From: an uncultured Ruminococcus sp.
GTDB lineage: Bacteria > Bacillota > Clostridia > Oscillospirales > Ruminococcaceae
Direction of reading: 5' to 3'
Length of the DNA stretch: 8,230 nucleotides
Assembly: GCA_900545285.1 (NCBI GenBank)
Contig: UQYK01000068.1
Location: 1 to 8,230, forward strand
Shown: positions 1 through 6,238 of the stretch, in pieces
Layout of the letters: each line of letters starts with the position of its first letter
How positions within the stretch are numbered: position 1 is the stretch's first letter
Notes under the pieces: generated by a model
What the model was told of the DNA's origin: nothing
Database searches by the model: none
What the model saw: only the letters and a program-made list of their open reading frames with translations
Made by a program: the position numbers and the translations under genes

Positions 1-73
1 ATTTATTTTGTACTTGTTTTTTAAATAATATATGTATTATAGTCCTCATTTTGAACGATTCTGTTTTTTGCCC

Positions 74-116
74 AAAAAAATGCGCGATTTCGGCATGCTG
101 CACCGTAATCGCGCGC
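74..116 (-). terminator. Intrinsic terminator of the symporter gene
   Basis: Read on the minus strand, a 12-base arm (114-103) pairs with a second arm (93-82) around a 9-base loop, with a single A-A mismatch. A run of seven T residues follows (complement of 80-74). It lies about 30 bases after the symporter stop codon. The plus strand also has a short T run right after the stem (117-121), so it may work both ways. Upstream of it, bases 1-73 are AT-rich and show no gene. Confidence 0.85.
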
Positions 117-145
117 TTTTTACAAGGCTATGAAACACTTGCTTT

Positions 146-1561
146 TTACAACAGGTGTCTCTTTTCCTTAAAATACTGCTTTGTCTCCTGTGCTACAACA
201 CCAGAGAGGACAATCAAGGCAATGACATTCGGGAATGCCATCAAGCCATTAAAGATGTCAGCAGTATCCCAAACTGCCTCTACCGTCAGGTACGGGCCGA
301 TAAACACTGCCACAATGTACAGCCAGCGATAAGACAGTGTCAGTGCGTGGCTGGACTTTCCGCGGAGATAGGTCAGACAGCGTTCGGAATAATAGCTCCA
401 TCCTAAGATAGTAGTGAAGGCAAAGAACACCAGGCATGCCATCAAAATGAACGAAGAAACCTGTCCTGGGAATGGAAGGCCGTGCTGGAAAGCAGCGTCT
501 GTAATTTCTACGCCCTCCAGCTCCGGATTCTGCCATGCACCGGAAACGACAATGGCAAGTCCGGTCATGGTGCAGATGACAATGGTATCAATAAAAGTAC
601 CAGTCATGGTTACCAGACCCTGGCGTACCGGTTCCTTTGTTTTGGCAGCAGCTGCTGCAATCGGCGCAGAACCCAGTCCGGCTTCGTTGGAAAAGATGCC
701 GCGGGCAATCCCCTTTTGCATTGCAACCATCATTGCACCCAGTGCACCGCCGGCAACAGCATCCATGCCAAATGCGCTGCGAACAATTTCTACTACAGCG
801 GCCGGAATTGCTTTGACATTGCATGCCATCAGAATCAGGCAGCACAGTACATATGCCACTGCCATAAATGGTACAACAATCTGCGAAATCTGCGAAATCC
901 GCTTCAGGCCGCCGATAATTACCAGTGCAGCACATGCAGTAATCAAAAGTCCCATGATGACAGTAGTCCAGGTGTAGTCCTGCTCGAACAGTGTAAAAGC
1001 AATACCGCTTTTATCTGGATCAAAGAAATTGTTTGCTGCGGAAGTGATTCCGTTGATCTGAGTAATGGTACCAATGCCCAGGAGACCAGCCAGCATGCCA
1101 AACAGCGCAAACAGCTTCGCCAGCCACTTCCAGCGTGAGCCCATACCATTTTCAATATAATAGAACGGACCGCCCAGATAATGTCCGTTTTTATCAACGG
1201 TTCGATACTTGATCGCCAAAAATCCCTCGGAATACTTGGTAGCCATTCCAAACAGGGCAGCCACTTCCATCCAAAGCAGAGCGCCCGGGCCGCCGGCAGC
1301 AATTGCCGTTGCAACGCCGACAATGTTGCCAGTTCCGATTGTTGCGGAAAGCGCCGTGCAAAGTGCACCGAAACTGGTGACCTCACCTTCGCCGCTTTCC
1401 TCATTCTTTACCATAAACTTTAATGCTTTTCCCAGATGTCTCAATTGCAGTCCGCGCAGACGCATCGTCAACCAGATGCCACACAGCAGGATTAACGCAA
1501 TCAGCGGTATCCCCCATACCCATCCGTCTACCATTGTGACGAATTCTGTCAATTTTTCCAT
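146..1561 (-). CDS. Sodium:alanine/glycine symporter, AGCS family
   Basis: This 471-residue inner-membrane protein belongs to the alanine or glycine:cation symporter family (AgcS/AlsT/DagA type), which imports small neutral amino acids with sodium. The sequence shows many hydrophobic segments, starting at about residues 15-33, and the conserved family segment around residues 75-98 (IGTGNIVGVA, then GGPGALLWM). A second conserved stretch reads GIFSNEAGLGSAPIAAAAA in the middle of the protein. The start at 1561 is chosen because AAAGGAGG lies about 11 bases upstream (near 1573-1580); the open frame extends 18 codons further up, to 1615, but that part (MCTIVCGLKKKSKEEACC) is not transporter-like and would include the ribosome binding site. 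Length is normal for the family. The gene stands alone with its own promoter and terminator. The exact substrate, alanine or glycine, cannot be read from the sequence. Confidence 0.93.
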   Translation of the reverse strand: MEKLTEFVTMVDGWVWGIPLIALILLCGIWLTMRLRGLQLRHLGKALKFMVKNEESGEGEVTSFGALCTALSATIGTGNIVGVATAIAAGGPGALLWMEVAALFGMATKYSEGFLAIKYRTVDKNGHYLGGPFYYIENGMGSRWKWLAKLFALFGMLAGLLGIGTITQINGITSAANNFFDPDKSGIAFTLFEQDYTWTTVIMGLLITACAALVIIGGLKRISQISQIVVPFMAVAYVLCCLILMACNVKAIPAAVVEIVRSAFGMDAVAGGALGAMMVAMQKGIARGIFSNEAGLGSAPIAAAAAKTKEPVRQGLVTMTGTFIDTIVICTMTGLAIVVSGAWQNPELEGVEITDAAFQHGLPFPGQVSSFILMACLVFFAFTTILGWSYYSERCLTYLRGKSSHALTLSYRWLYIVAVFIGPYLTVEAVWDTADIFNGLMAFPNVIALIVLSGVVAQETKQYFKEKRHLL

Positions 1562-1600
1562 ACAGCAAGCTTCCTCCTTTGATTTCTTTTTCAGACCACA

Positions 1601-1610
1601 CACAATTGTG
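1601..1610. promoter_or_regulatory. Palindrome in the symporter leader
   Basis: CACAATTGTG is a perfect 10-base inverted repeat lying downstream of the minus-strand -10 box and upstream of the ribosome binding site of the symporter gene. Its position suits a repressor operator, but a 10-base palindrome in AT-rich DNA can arise by chance and no matching family is recognised. Confidence 0.25.
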
Positions 1611-1641
1611 CACACTTTCTGAAAATAAAAAGATAAATTTT

Positions 1642-1670
1642 ATTATAGCATGCTTTCCGACAGATTTCAA
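1642..1670 (-). promoter_or_regulatory. Sigma-A-type promoter for the symporter gene
   Basis: On the minus strand, TTGAAA (1670-1665) is followed by a 17-base spacer and a perfect TATAAT (1647-1642). Transcription should begin near 1635, giving a leader of roughly 75 bases before the ATG at 1561. Confidence 0.82.
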
Positions 1671-1718
1671 GTGTATTTTCTACAAAAACAACTGTTTTTC
1701 TGTTTCGGTGTATTTTCT
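1671..1718 (+). repeat. Pair of 11-base direct repeats between divergent promoters
   Basis: GTGTATTTTCT occurs at 1671-1681 and again at 1708-1718, a spacing of 37 bases. Both copies lie between the two divergent promoters, upstream of the -35 boxes of each. They could be binding sites for a regulator, but the motif is AT-rich and no known operator is recognised. Apart from these repeats, bases 1671-1777 show no gene or RNA structure. Confidence 0.35.
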
Positions 1719-1777
1719 GCTTTTATATTATAATGTGTATACAGCACGGCCGCTTTCTAAAAAAATTCAAAAATCTC

Positions 1778-1806
1778 TTGACAGAAATGCAAAAGCATGG
1801 TATGAT
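1778..1806 (+). promoter_or_regulatory. Sigma-A-type promoter for the GH9 cellulase gene
   Basis: TTGACA (1778-1783), a 17-base spacer and TATGAT (1801-1806) form a strong promoter, with a TG at 1798-1799 that makes it an extended -10 type. Transcription should begin near 1813, giving a leader of about 65 bases to the preferred ATG at 1878. The promoter probably also drives the flavin reductase gene behind the cellulase. Confidence 0.85.
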
Positions 1807-1877
1807 AAATATGTATAAGTTTATCGTAAATCGATATGTACGTTTTGTACAGGATGATGAGAAAGGATGGAATGAAG

Positions 1878-4262
1878 ATGAAACATTTCCGTAACTGGAA
1901 AACCAAATTGACCGCAGCAATTTCTGCCGGTGTTCTGGCAGTAACCGGCACCGCTGCTTCCCTGTCGGCAATGTCCGTTTCCGCAGAGGGTCTGGATCTG
2001 GACAATTATGCAAAGCTCTTACAATATTCCCTGTATTTTTATGATGCCAATATGTGCGGCAGCGCAGCAGAAAACTCCGCTTTCTCCTGGCGCAGTGCCT
2101 GCCATACCGGTGACGCAGTAGAAGGCGGCTTTCACGATGCCGGAGACGCCATTAAATGCGGCCTGACTGCCGGATTTACGGCTTCTACATTGGGCTGGAT
2201 GTGCTATGAGTATCAGGATCAGTTTGTCAAGACCGGCACCATGGAGCACTACCAGCTGATCATGAACGAATTCTGCGACTTCTTCAAGGCTTCTACCACG
2301 CTTTCCGGCAGAGAGGTCTCCTCCTTCGTCTATGAAATGGGAGACGACGGCAAGGATCACAGTACCTGGTATGCACCGGAAAAAATGTGGGATCGTGACA
2401 GCAGCGAAACCTACTCTGTTACAAATGGCGCCAGCAACGTTGCAGCACAGTATGCTGCGGCGCTGGCACAGAACTACATCATCTCCGGCAGAGAAGAAGA
2501 TCTGACCTATGCAACCGCACTCTATAACTTCGCTGCAAAGTACCGGAAGATGACCTATGAGCAGAGCACCTACTCTGACAAGGATGTACAGGACGATATC
2601 TCCTGGGCAGCTGGCTGGATGTATCTGGCAACCAAGCAGGACGATTATCTGACAGAAAACAGCAAGTATACCAGCAGCACCAACGACTGGACAAAGGATT
2701 ACTGCTACGCAAACGCATCCCTGGGCGCTGCTATTATCAATGCAGAAATCACCGGAAACTGGAGCTATGCAACAAGCTGCATTGACAGCGTAGTCAACGC
2801 AAACCAGAACCAATATTACGTTATGAACAGCTGGGGAAGCGCAAGACACAACACCCTGATGCAGACCTGCGCACTGGTTGTTTCTCATCACAAGGATGAA
2901 TCCGGCAAGGATTACAGCGAATGGGCAAAGAAGCAGATGAACTACATCCTTGGCGATAACAACGCCAATGTTTGCCTGGTAGTCGGCTGGAATAACGTTT
3001 CTGCCACTTCTCCGCACCACCGTGCCGCTTCTAACCTGACCAACAGTTCTGACTGGCACGAATACAACAGTTGGAACGGTGACTATGCTTCCACCGGCGG
3101 ACATATTCTGTACGGCGCACTGTGCGGCGGCCCCACCAGCACTGACTTCAATACTTATAGTAAGTCGGCAAAGGAAGCAACCTCCAACGAAGTCGCACTG
3201 GACTATCAGGTTGGTCTGGTAGGTGCGGCAGCTGGCCTGTATGCAGCTTACGGTACAGGTTCTGTTGTGGCAGAAATCGGCCCGGAAGTAACAGTTTATC
3301 CGTCTGAAGTCGCTGTAGCAAACGGCGAAACACCGGTTCCCGGCACCACAGTTACAACAGTACAGACTACAGAAACTACAACTGAAACTACCACTACCAC
3401 CACAACAACTGATGCGGTACAGGAAGTTGTCTGGGGAGAGGTTCCGGATGAAATGACCGTTGGAGAAGAGGCAAAGGCAACGATCATACATTACCTTGGC
3501 TTAAGTGGCGTTTCCTGCACATGGACTTCTTCTGATCCGGAGATCCTGGAAGTGACAGAAACCGGTAAGGAAGGCGACTTCTATACTTATGCAAAAATTT
3601 CTGCAAAGAAAGCGGGCAAGGTCACACTGACTGCCAACGATAACGGTCGAATATTTACCCATGAAATCACCGTTACTCCAAACATCGTTGATCCCAAGGC
3701 AGATTGGAAAAAGGTACCGGATTCTATGACTGCTGGCGAAACCACCGAGGCATCTATCAGCTATTCCATTATTGGAAACAGCTTCCAGTGGACCTCTTCT
3801 GACCCAGAAATTCTGAGTGTAGAAGGAAACGGTTATAGTGCAACTCTGACTGCAAAGAAGCCAGGCACTATTACACTGACTGCAACCAATGGTTTTGAAA
3901 CACTCGAAAAGGAAATCACCGTAAAACCGGCAGAAACCACTGTAACAACTGAAACTGAAGCGCCGGTAACAGACACGACAACCACAGAGACTACTGTCAT
4001 CACAAACGACACCACCGCTTCTCAGACTGCGGTAGCACCGGACAGCAATGCGCTGTACGGCGATATTAACATGGACGGCAGCATCACGCTGAGCGACGCT
4101 GTTATGCTGAATAAAAAAGTAGCAGATACGGTTTCCCTGAGTGATGCGGCTCTGAGAAATGCAGACTGCAACCTGGACGGTGAAGTGAACGGCAGCGATG
4201 CAATCATCCTCATGAAGTTCCTGACACGGATCCTCTCTTCTCTGCCCAACACCGAAGCTTAA
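1878..4262 (+). CDS. Secreted cellulosomal glycoside hydrolase family 9 (endoglucanase-like) with dockerin
   Basis: This 794-residue enzyme should cleave beta-1,4-glucan outside the cell, docked on a cellulosome. Residues 1-36 form a signal peptide with a charged start (KHFRNWKTK), a hydrophobic core and a likely cut after SVSA. Residues about 40-462 are a GH9 domain: GGFHDAGD holds the catalytic-base aspartates (D87, D90), SPHHR is at 378-382, and NEVALDY carries the likely acid E438. A threonine-rich linker (490-511), two BIG2-like Ig domains (about 516-601 and 609-684), a second Thr-rich linker (685-720) and a type I dockerin (725-787) follow. The dockerin has two calcium loops, at D729/N731/D733/D740 and D763/N765/D767/D774. 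No carbohydrate-binding module is visible. The start at 1878 is preferred because AAAGGATGG (1862-1870) sits well upstream; in-frame ATGs at 1872, 1857, 1854 and 1836 are alternatives. Endo versus processive action cannot be decided here. Confidence 0.94.
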   Translation: MKHFRNWKTKLTAAISAGVLAVTGTAASLSAMSVSAEGLDLDNYAKLLQYSLYFYDANMCGSAAENSAFSWRSACHTGDAVEGGFHDAGDAIKCGLTAGFTASTLGWMCYEYQDQFVKTGTMEHYQLIMNEFCDFFKASTTLSGREVSSFVYEMGDDGKDHSTWYAPEKMWDRDSSETYSVTNGASNVAAQYAAALAQNYIISGREEDLTYATALYNFAAKYRKMTYEQSTYSDKDVQDDISWAAGWMYLATKQDDYLTENSKYTSSTNDWTKDYCYANASLGAAIINAEITGNWSYATSCIDSVVNANQNQYYVMNSWGSARHNTLMQTCALVVSHHKDESGKDYSEWAKKQMNYILGDNNANVCLVVGWNNVSATSPHHRAASNLTNSSDWHEYNSWNGDYASTGGHILYGALCGGPTSTDFNTYSKSAKEATSNEVALDYQVGLVGAAAGLYAAYGTGSVVAEIGPEVTVYPSEVAVANGETPVPGTTVTTVQTTETTTETTTTTTTTDAVQEVVWGEVPDEMTVGEEAKATIIHYLGLSGVSCTWTSSDPEILEVTETGKEGDFYTYAKISAKKAGKVTLTANDNGRIFTHEITVTPNIVDPKADWKKVPDSMTAGETTEASISYSIIGNSFQWTSSDPEILSVEGNGYSATLTAKKPGTITLTATNGFETLEKEITVKPAETTVTTETEAPVTDTTTTETTVITNDTTASQTAVAPDSNALYGDINMDGSITLSDAVMLNKKVADTVSLSDAALRNADCNLDGEVNGSDAIILMKFLTRILSSLPNTEA
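3345..3410 (+). repeat. Low-complexity threonine-rich linker
   Basis: Bases here encode an interdomain linker made mostly of Thr with some Glu, Val and Gln, including eight Thr in a row. It joins the GH9 domain to the first Ig-like domain. Such linkers are usual in secreted Ruminococcus cellulases and are probably flexible and glycosylated (inference). A second, similar linker lies at 3930-4037, before the dockerin. Confidence 0.8.
3423..3929 (+). repeat. Tandem duplication of a BIG2-like domain within the cellulase
   Basis: Two consecutive segments of the protein, residues about 516-601 and 609-684, align along their length. Both carry VPD-x-MT-x-GE near the start, an identical WTSSDPEIL (549-557 and 638-646), a SAKK/TAKK-x-G-x-x-TLTA stretch and a closing EITV-x-P. 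The DNA of the shared motif differs at several third positions, so the duplication is not recent. The pattern fits bacterial Ig-like group 2 domains. Confidence 0.8.
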
Positions 4263-4292
4263 ATCTGTACAGGAAAAAGGAGGATATCCGAA

Positions 4293-4802
4293 ATGAATCG
4301 AAAAGCACTGCAAAAATTATCTTACGGCGTTTATCTCATCACAACAGCATCTGATGAAACCCTGTACGGCTGTGTTGCAAACAGCGCCATGCAGATCACT
4401 TCTGCACCGGCACAGGTTGCAGTCAGCCTGAACCATGACAACCAAACCTGCGAAGCTGTGGAAAAAAGCGGTATGTTTCTGATTTCAGTTTTGTCCACGC
4501 AGGCAGATCCTGCTCTGATTGGCGGATTCGGATATCGTTCCGGCCGGGACTGTGATAAATTCAGCGCAGTTCCCTACACCATGCGCGAAGGCATGCCAGT
4601 GCCGGATGCTGCATTAGGCTGGATTGCATGCCGTGTGGTAAAGCAAATGGATGCTGGTACACATACCATTTTCCTGGGTGAGGTTCTGGACTGTGATCTG
4701 TTGCAGCCGGATGCAATTCCCATGACTTATGCATACTATCACACTGTCATTAAGGGTGCCAGCCCGAAAAATGCACCGACCTATCTTCCGCCGGAATCCT
4801 AA
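4293..4802 (+). CDS. Flavin reductase family protein (FMN-binding split barrel)
   Basis: This 169-residue soluble protein resembles the flavin reductase-like domain that binds FMN and passes electrons from NAD(P)H or rubredoxin-type donors. The opening NRKALQKLSYGVYLITT and the following NSAMQITSAPAQVAVSL are typical of the clostridial group, as are SVLS near residue 70 and the GGFGYRSGRD turn. The tail KGASPKNAPTYLPPES resembles the junction where clostridial relatives continue into a rubredoxin domain, but here the frame stops and no CxxC-containing rubredoxin follows. The start at 4293 is supported by AAAAAGGAGG (4274-4283). It lies only 30 bases after the cellulase stop with no terminator between, so the two genes are probably co-transcribed, although a functional link is not evident. 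The electron donor and acceptor are unknown. Confidence 0.85.
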   Translation: MNRKALQKLSYGVYLITTASDETLYGCVANSAMQITSAPAQVAVSLNHDNQTCEAVEKSGMFLISVLSTQADPALIGGFGYRSGRDCDKFSAVPYTMREGMPVPDAALGWIACRVVKQMDAGTHTIFLGEVLDCDLLQPDAIPMTYAYYHTVIKGASPKNAPTYLPPES

Positions 4803-4811
4803 AAAATGCAC

Positions 4812-4840
4812 TTGACATTCCATGCGGATTGTGCTATAAT
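4812..4840 (+). promoter_or_regulatory. Perfect consensus sigma-A promoter for the que operon leader
   Basis: TTGACA (4812-4817), a 17-base spacer and TATAAT (4835-4840) match the consensus exactly. The -35 box starts nine bases after the flavin reductase stop codon. Transcription should begin near 4847, nearly 280 bases ahead of queD. A promoter this strong followed by a strong terminator implies regulation by attenuation, or else a small RNA. Confidence 0.92.
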
Positions 4841-4894
4841 GCAAAAAGCATGATTTGGCATTTGTGCAGACTTGTACAAGGCCGTACTCCTGCA

Positions 4895-4933
4895 ACAACA
4901 GTTCGTTTGCGCCATCCTGTTGTAAAACAAAAC
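4895..4933 (+). ncRNA. Possible preQ1-I-like pseudoknot aptamer
   Basis: A perfect 7-bp stem (ACAACAG 4895-4901 with CTGTTGT 4917-4923) closes a loop starting TTC, as in class I preQ1 riboswitches. A C (4916) lies just before the 3' strand, where the family's ligand-reading cytosine sits. An A-rich stretch (4924-4930) follows, and AAAC (4930-4933) could pair with GTTT in the loop (4905-4908) to give an H-type pseudoknot. Against it: the second loop is about three bases longer than in the Bacillus type, the stem is longer, and the usual ACTA-type 3' end is missing. The evidence is topology plus gene context, not a consensus match. Confidence 0.3.
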
Positions 4934-5002
4934 CAGGGCATCCAAACAAGACGTATTTTTGTATCTGCTTTTGACAGATGCAATGCAGTACACAAAAATT
5001 GG

Positions 5003-5043
5003 ATGCAGTCGTTTTCCCCAGATGGAAGGCGGCTGCATTTTTT
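5003..5043 (+). terminator. Strong intrinsic terminator upstream of queD
   Basis: A 15-bp hairpin without mismatches (5003-5017 with 5024-5038, including three G-U pairs) closes a six-base loop and is followed directly by T residues through 5043. It lies between the consensus promoter and the queD start, where it would block expression unless read through. It probably also ends any transcript coming from the cellulase and flavin reductase genes. Confidence 0.9.
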
Positions 5044-5060
5044 GTGGCTGTGTAAAAGCA

Positions 5061-5118
5061 GGTTCTCATTCAGACAGGCATACAAATATGAGAATCCGCC
5101 ATAAAAGCCGGGAGGGCT
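5061..5118 (+). promoter_or_regulatory. Hairpins between the terminator and queD, one over the ribosome binding site
   Basis: A 9-bp hairpin (5061-5069 with 5088-5096, one G-U pair) is followed by a small one, AGCC (5106-5109) with GGCT (5115-5118). The second places the queD Shine-Dalgarno GGGAGG (5110-5115) in its loop and 3' arm. This could add translational control, but four base pairs are weak. No second promoter is convincing in 5044-5119. Confidence 0.35.
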
Positions 5119-5125
5119 ATTGCAT

Positions 5126-5554
5126 ATGTATTATCTGAAAACATCCGCATCCTTTGACAGCGCACATTTTTTAGCCGGATATCGGGGAAAGTGCTCGAAT
5201 CTGCACGGGCACCGCTGGACAATTGAAGTACAGATTTCCGGGGAAACATTACAGGAAAGCGGCACCAAACGAGGCATGCTCCTGGACTTCGGAGACGTAA
5301 AGCACGCCGTCCGGGAACTGGCAGACAGCTATGATCACGCGCTGCTGTACGAGGAAAATTCCCTGCAGCGTGCCACGGTAGAAGCACTGCTGGCAGAGGG
5401 CTTCCGCCTGATTCCGCTTCCGTTCCGCCCCACTGCCGAAAATCTGGCGAAGTCGTTTTATGACACCCTTTCTGCCAGTGCCATTCCGGTTTCCTGTGTG
5501 ACAGTATATGAAACCCCGGACAATTGCGCAAGTTATGAGGTGAACGGCAAATGA
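5126..5554 (+). CDS. queD: 6-carboxy-5,6,7,8-tetrahydropterin synthase
   Basis: QueD converts 7,8-dihydroneopterin triphosphate to 6-carboxytetrahydropterin, the second step toward preQ0, in the cytoplasm. The 142-residue protein has the expected parts: FDSAHFL with zinc ligand H14, GKCSNLHGH with catalytic C23 and zinc ligands H27 and H29, DFGD (54-57), the YDH pair D70-H71 with LL, PTAEN with E105, and the closing VYETP with E129. Length is usual for the family. The ATG at 5126 is preferred because GGAGG (5111-5115) lies 10 bases upstream; a TTG at 5120 in the same frame is too close to it. It is the first gene of the operon, and its TGA overlaps the queE start (ATGA). It is distinguished from eukaryotic-type PTPS by its neighbours and the CxxxHGH motif. 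Confidence 0.95.
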   Translation: MYYLKTSASFDSAHFLAGYRGKCSNLHGHRWTIEVQISGETLQESGTKRGMLLDFGDVKHAVRELADSYDHALLYEENSLQRATVEALLAEGFRLIPLPFRPTAENLAKSFYDTLSASAIPVSCVTVYETPDNCASYEVNGK

Positions 5555-6216
5555 CACAATTTTCTCTGGCAGAAGCATTTGTCAGCATTAACGGAGAAGG
5601 CACACGCGCCGGAGAACTGGCCGTCTTTCTCCGCTTTTGCGGCTGTAATCTGGCCTGCTCCTTTTGCGACACCACCTGGGCAAACCAGCCGGATGTTCCC
5701 TCGAAGCAGGTGACTGCGGAAGAACTGGTGGCCTATGTACAAAAAACCGGTGTACGAAATGTAACACTCACTGGCGGTGAACCGCTGTTGCAGCCGGGCA
5801 TTGAGATTCTGATTACAGAGCTGTGTGCGCTGGGCTATCAAGTGGAAATCGAAACAAACGGGAGCGTTTCCCTCGCACCCTTTGCTTCTCTGCAATTCCG
5901 CCCCTTTTTCACAATGGACTACAAGCTCCCCGGCAGCCGTATGGAGAACTCCATGCAGACGGAAAACTTTGCGCTGCTGCAAGCCTTAGATACGGTAAAA
6001 TTTGTAGTCGGCAGTCAGGCAGATCTGGAACGGGCGGCGGTGGTCATTCGGGAATATTCCCTGGACTCCCGCTGTCATGTTTACCTGAGTCCGGTATTCG
6101 GCGCCATTGATCCGGCAGACATTGTGGAATTTATGAAAGAAAAAAACATGAACGGTGTGCGGCTTCAGCTGCAATTGCATAAGTATATCTGGGATCCCCA
6201 AAAACGCGGTGTATAA
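5551..6216 (+). CDS. queE: 7-carboxy-7-deazaguanine synthase, radical SAM
   Basis: QueE rearranges 6-carboxytetrahydropterin into 7-carboxy-7-deazaguanine, using S-adenosylmethionine and a 4Fe-4S cluster. The 221-residue protein shows the radical SAM motif CX3CX2C at C32, C36 and C39 (GCNLACSFCDTTW), preceded by SINGEG (12-17), the SAM-binding GGEP (75-78), ETNG (101-104) and a typical C-terminal QLQLHKYIWDP. The spacing of the cluster cysteines is canonical, unlike the variants with an insert. The ATG overlaps the queD stop by four bases, which indicates translational coupling. It has no strong ribosome binding site of its own directly upstream, consistent with coupling. Confidence 0.95.
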   Translation: MTQFSLAEAFVSINGEGTRAGELAVFLRFCGCNLACSFCDTTWANQPDVPSKQVTAEELVAYVQKTGVRNVTLTGGEPLLQPGIEILITELCALGYQVEIETNGSVSLAPFASLQFRPFFTMDYKLPGSRMENSMQTENFALLQALDTVKFVVGSQADLERAAVVIREYSLDSRCHVYLSPVFGAIDPADIVEFMKEKNMNGVRLQLQLHKYIWDPQKRGV

Positions 6217-6238
6217 TGCCGGAAAGGAGTCACAAATT

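Larger units (their letters stand above)
4847..5043 (+). ncRNA. Structured leader of about 200 nt ending in a terminator, possible attenuator
   Basis: The stretch from the predicted transcription start to the terminator has no convincing gene. It can form several helices: 4862-4869 with 4890-4898 (one bulge), 4895-4901 with 4917-4923 (7 bp, overlapping and so excluding the first), 4963-4967 with 4975-4979, 4955-4962 with 4992-4999, and 4938-4944 with 5000-5006. The last two would form a long helix that takes up four bases of the terminator's left arm (5003-5006). The left-arm motif ATGCAGT also occurs as a second copy at 4983-4989. A cis-acting attenuator of queuosine synthesis is the favoured reading; an independent small RNA is the alternative. 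Confidence 0.55.

Noticed and set aside
414..1138. Long plus-strand frames opposite the symporter gene
   Set aside because: Their low-complexity Ala, Ser, Thr and Cys composition is what the reverse complement of a membrane protein gives; the minus strand encodes a clear AGCS transporter.
2019..3491. 490-codon open frame on the minus strand opposite the cellulase
   Set aside because: It is a shadow of the GH9 gene: very Cys- and Ser-rich, no recognisable domain, no ribosome binding site, and the plus-strand frame has intact catalytic motifs.
4847..5043. 6S RNA, considered because of the size of about 200 nt
   Set aside because: The 5' and 3' ends do not pair into the long closing stem; the 3' end instead folds on itself as a terminator.
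4829..5104. 91-codon plus-strand frame in the que leader, considered as a leader peptide
   Set aside because: It starts upstream of the predicted transcription start, overlapping the -10 box, has no ribosome binding site and runs straight through the terminator hairpin. No run of regulatory codons is seen.
4847..5119. THF riboswitch, considered because folE is in the operon
   Set aside because: The conserved junction and 3' segments that I know for this class are not present.
4895..5119. preQ1-II or preQ1-III riboswitch
   Set aside because: I could not find the class II hairpin and 3' motif. I do not recall the class III consensus precisely enough to claim or exclude it, so it is left to a covariance search.
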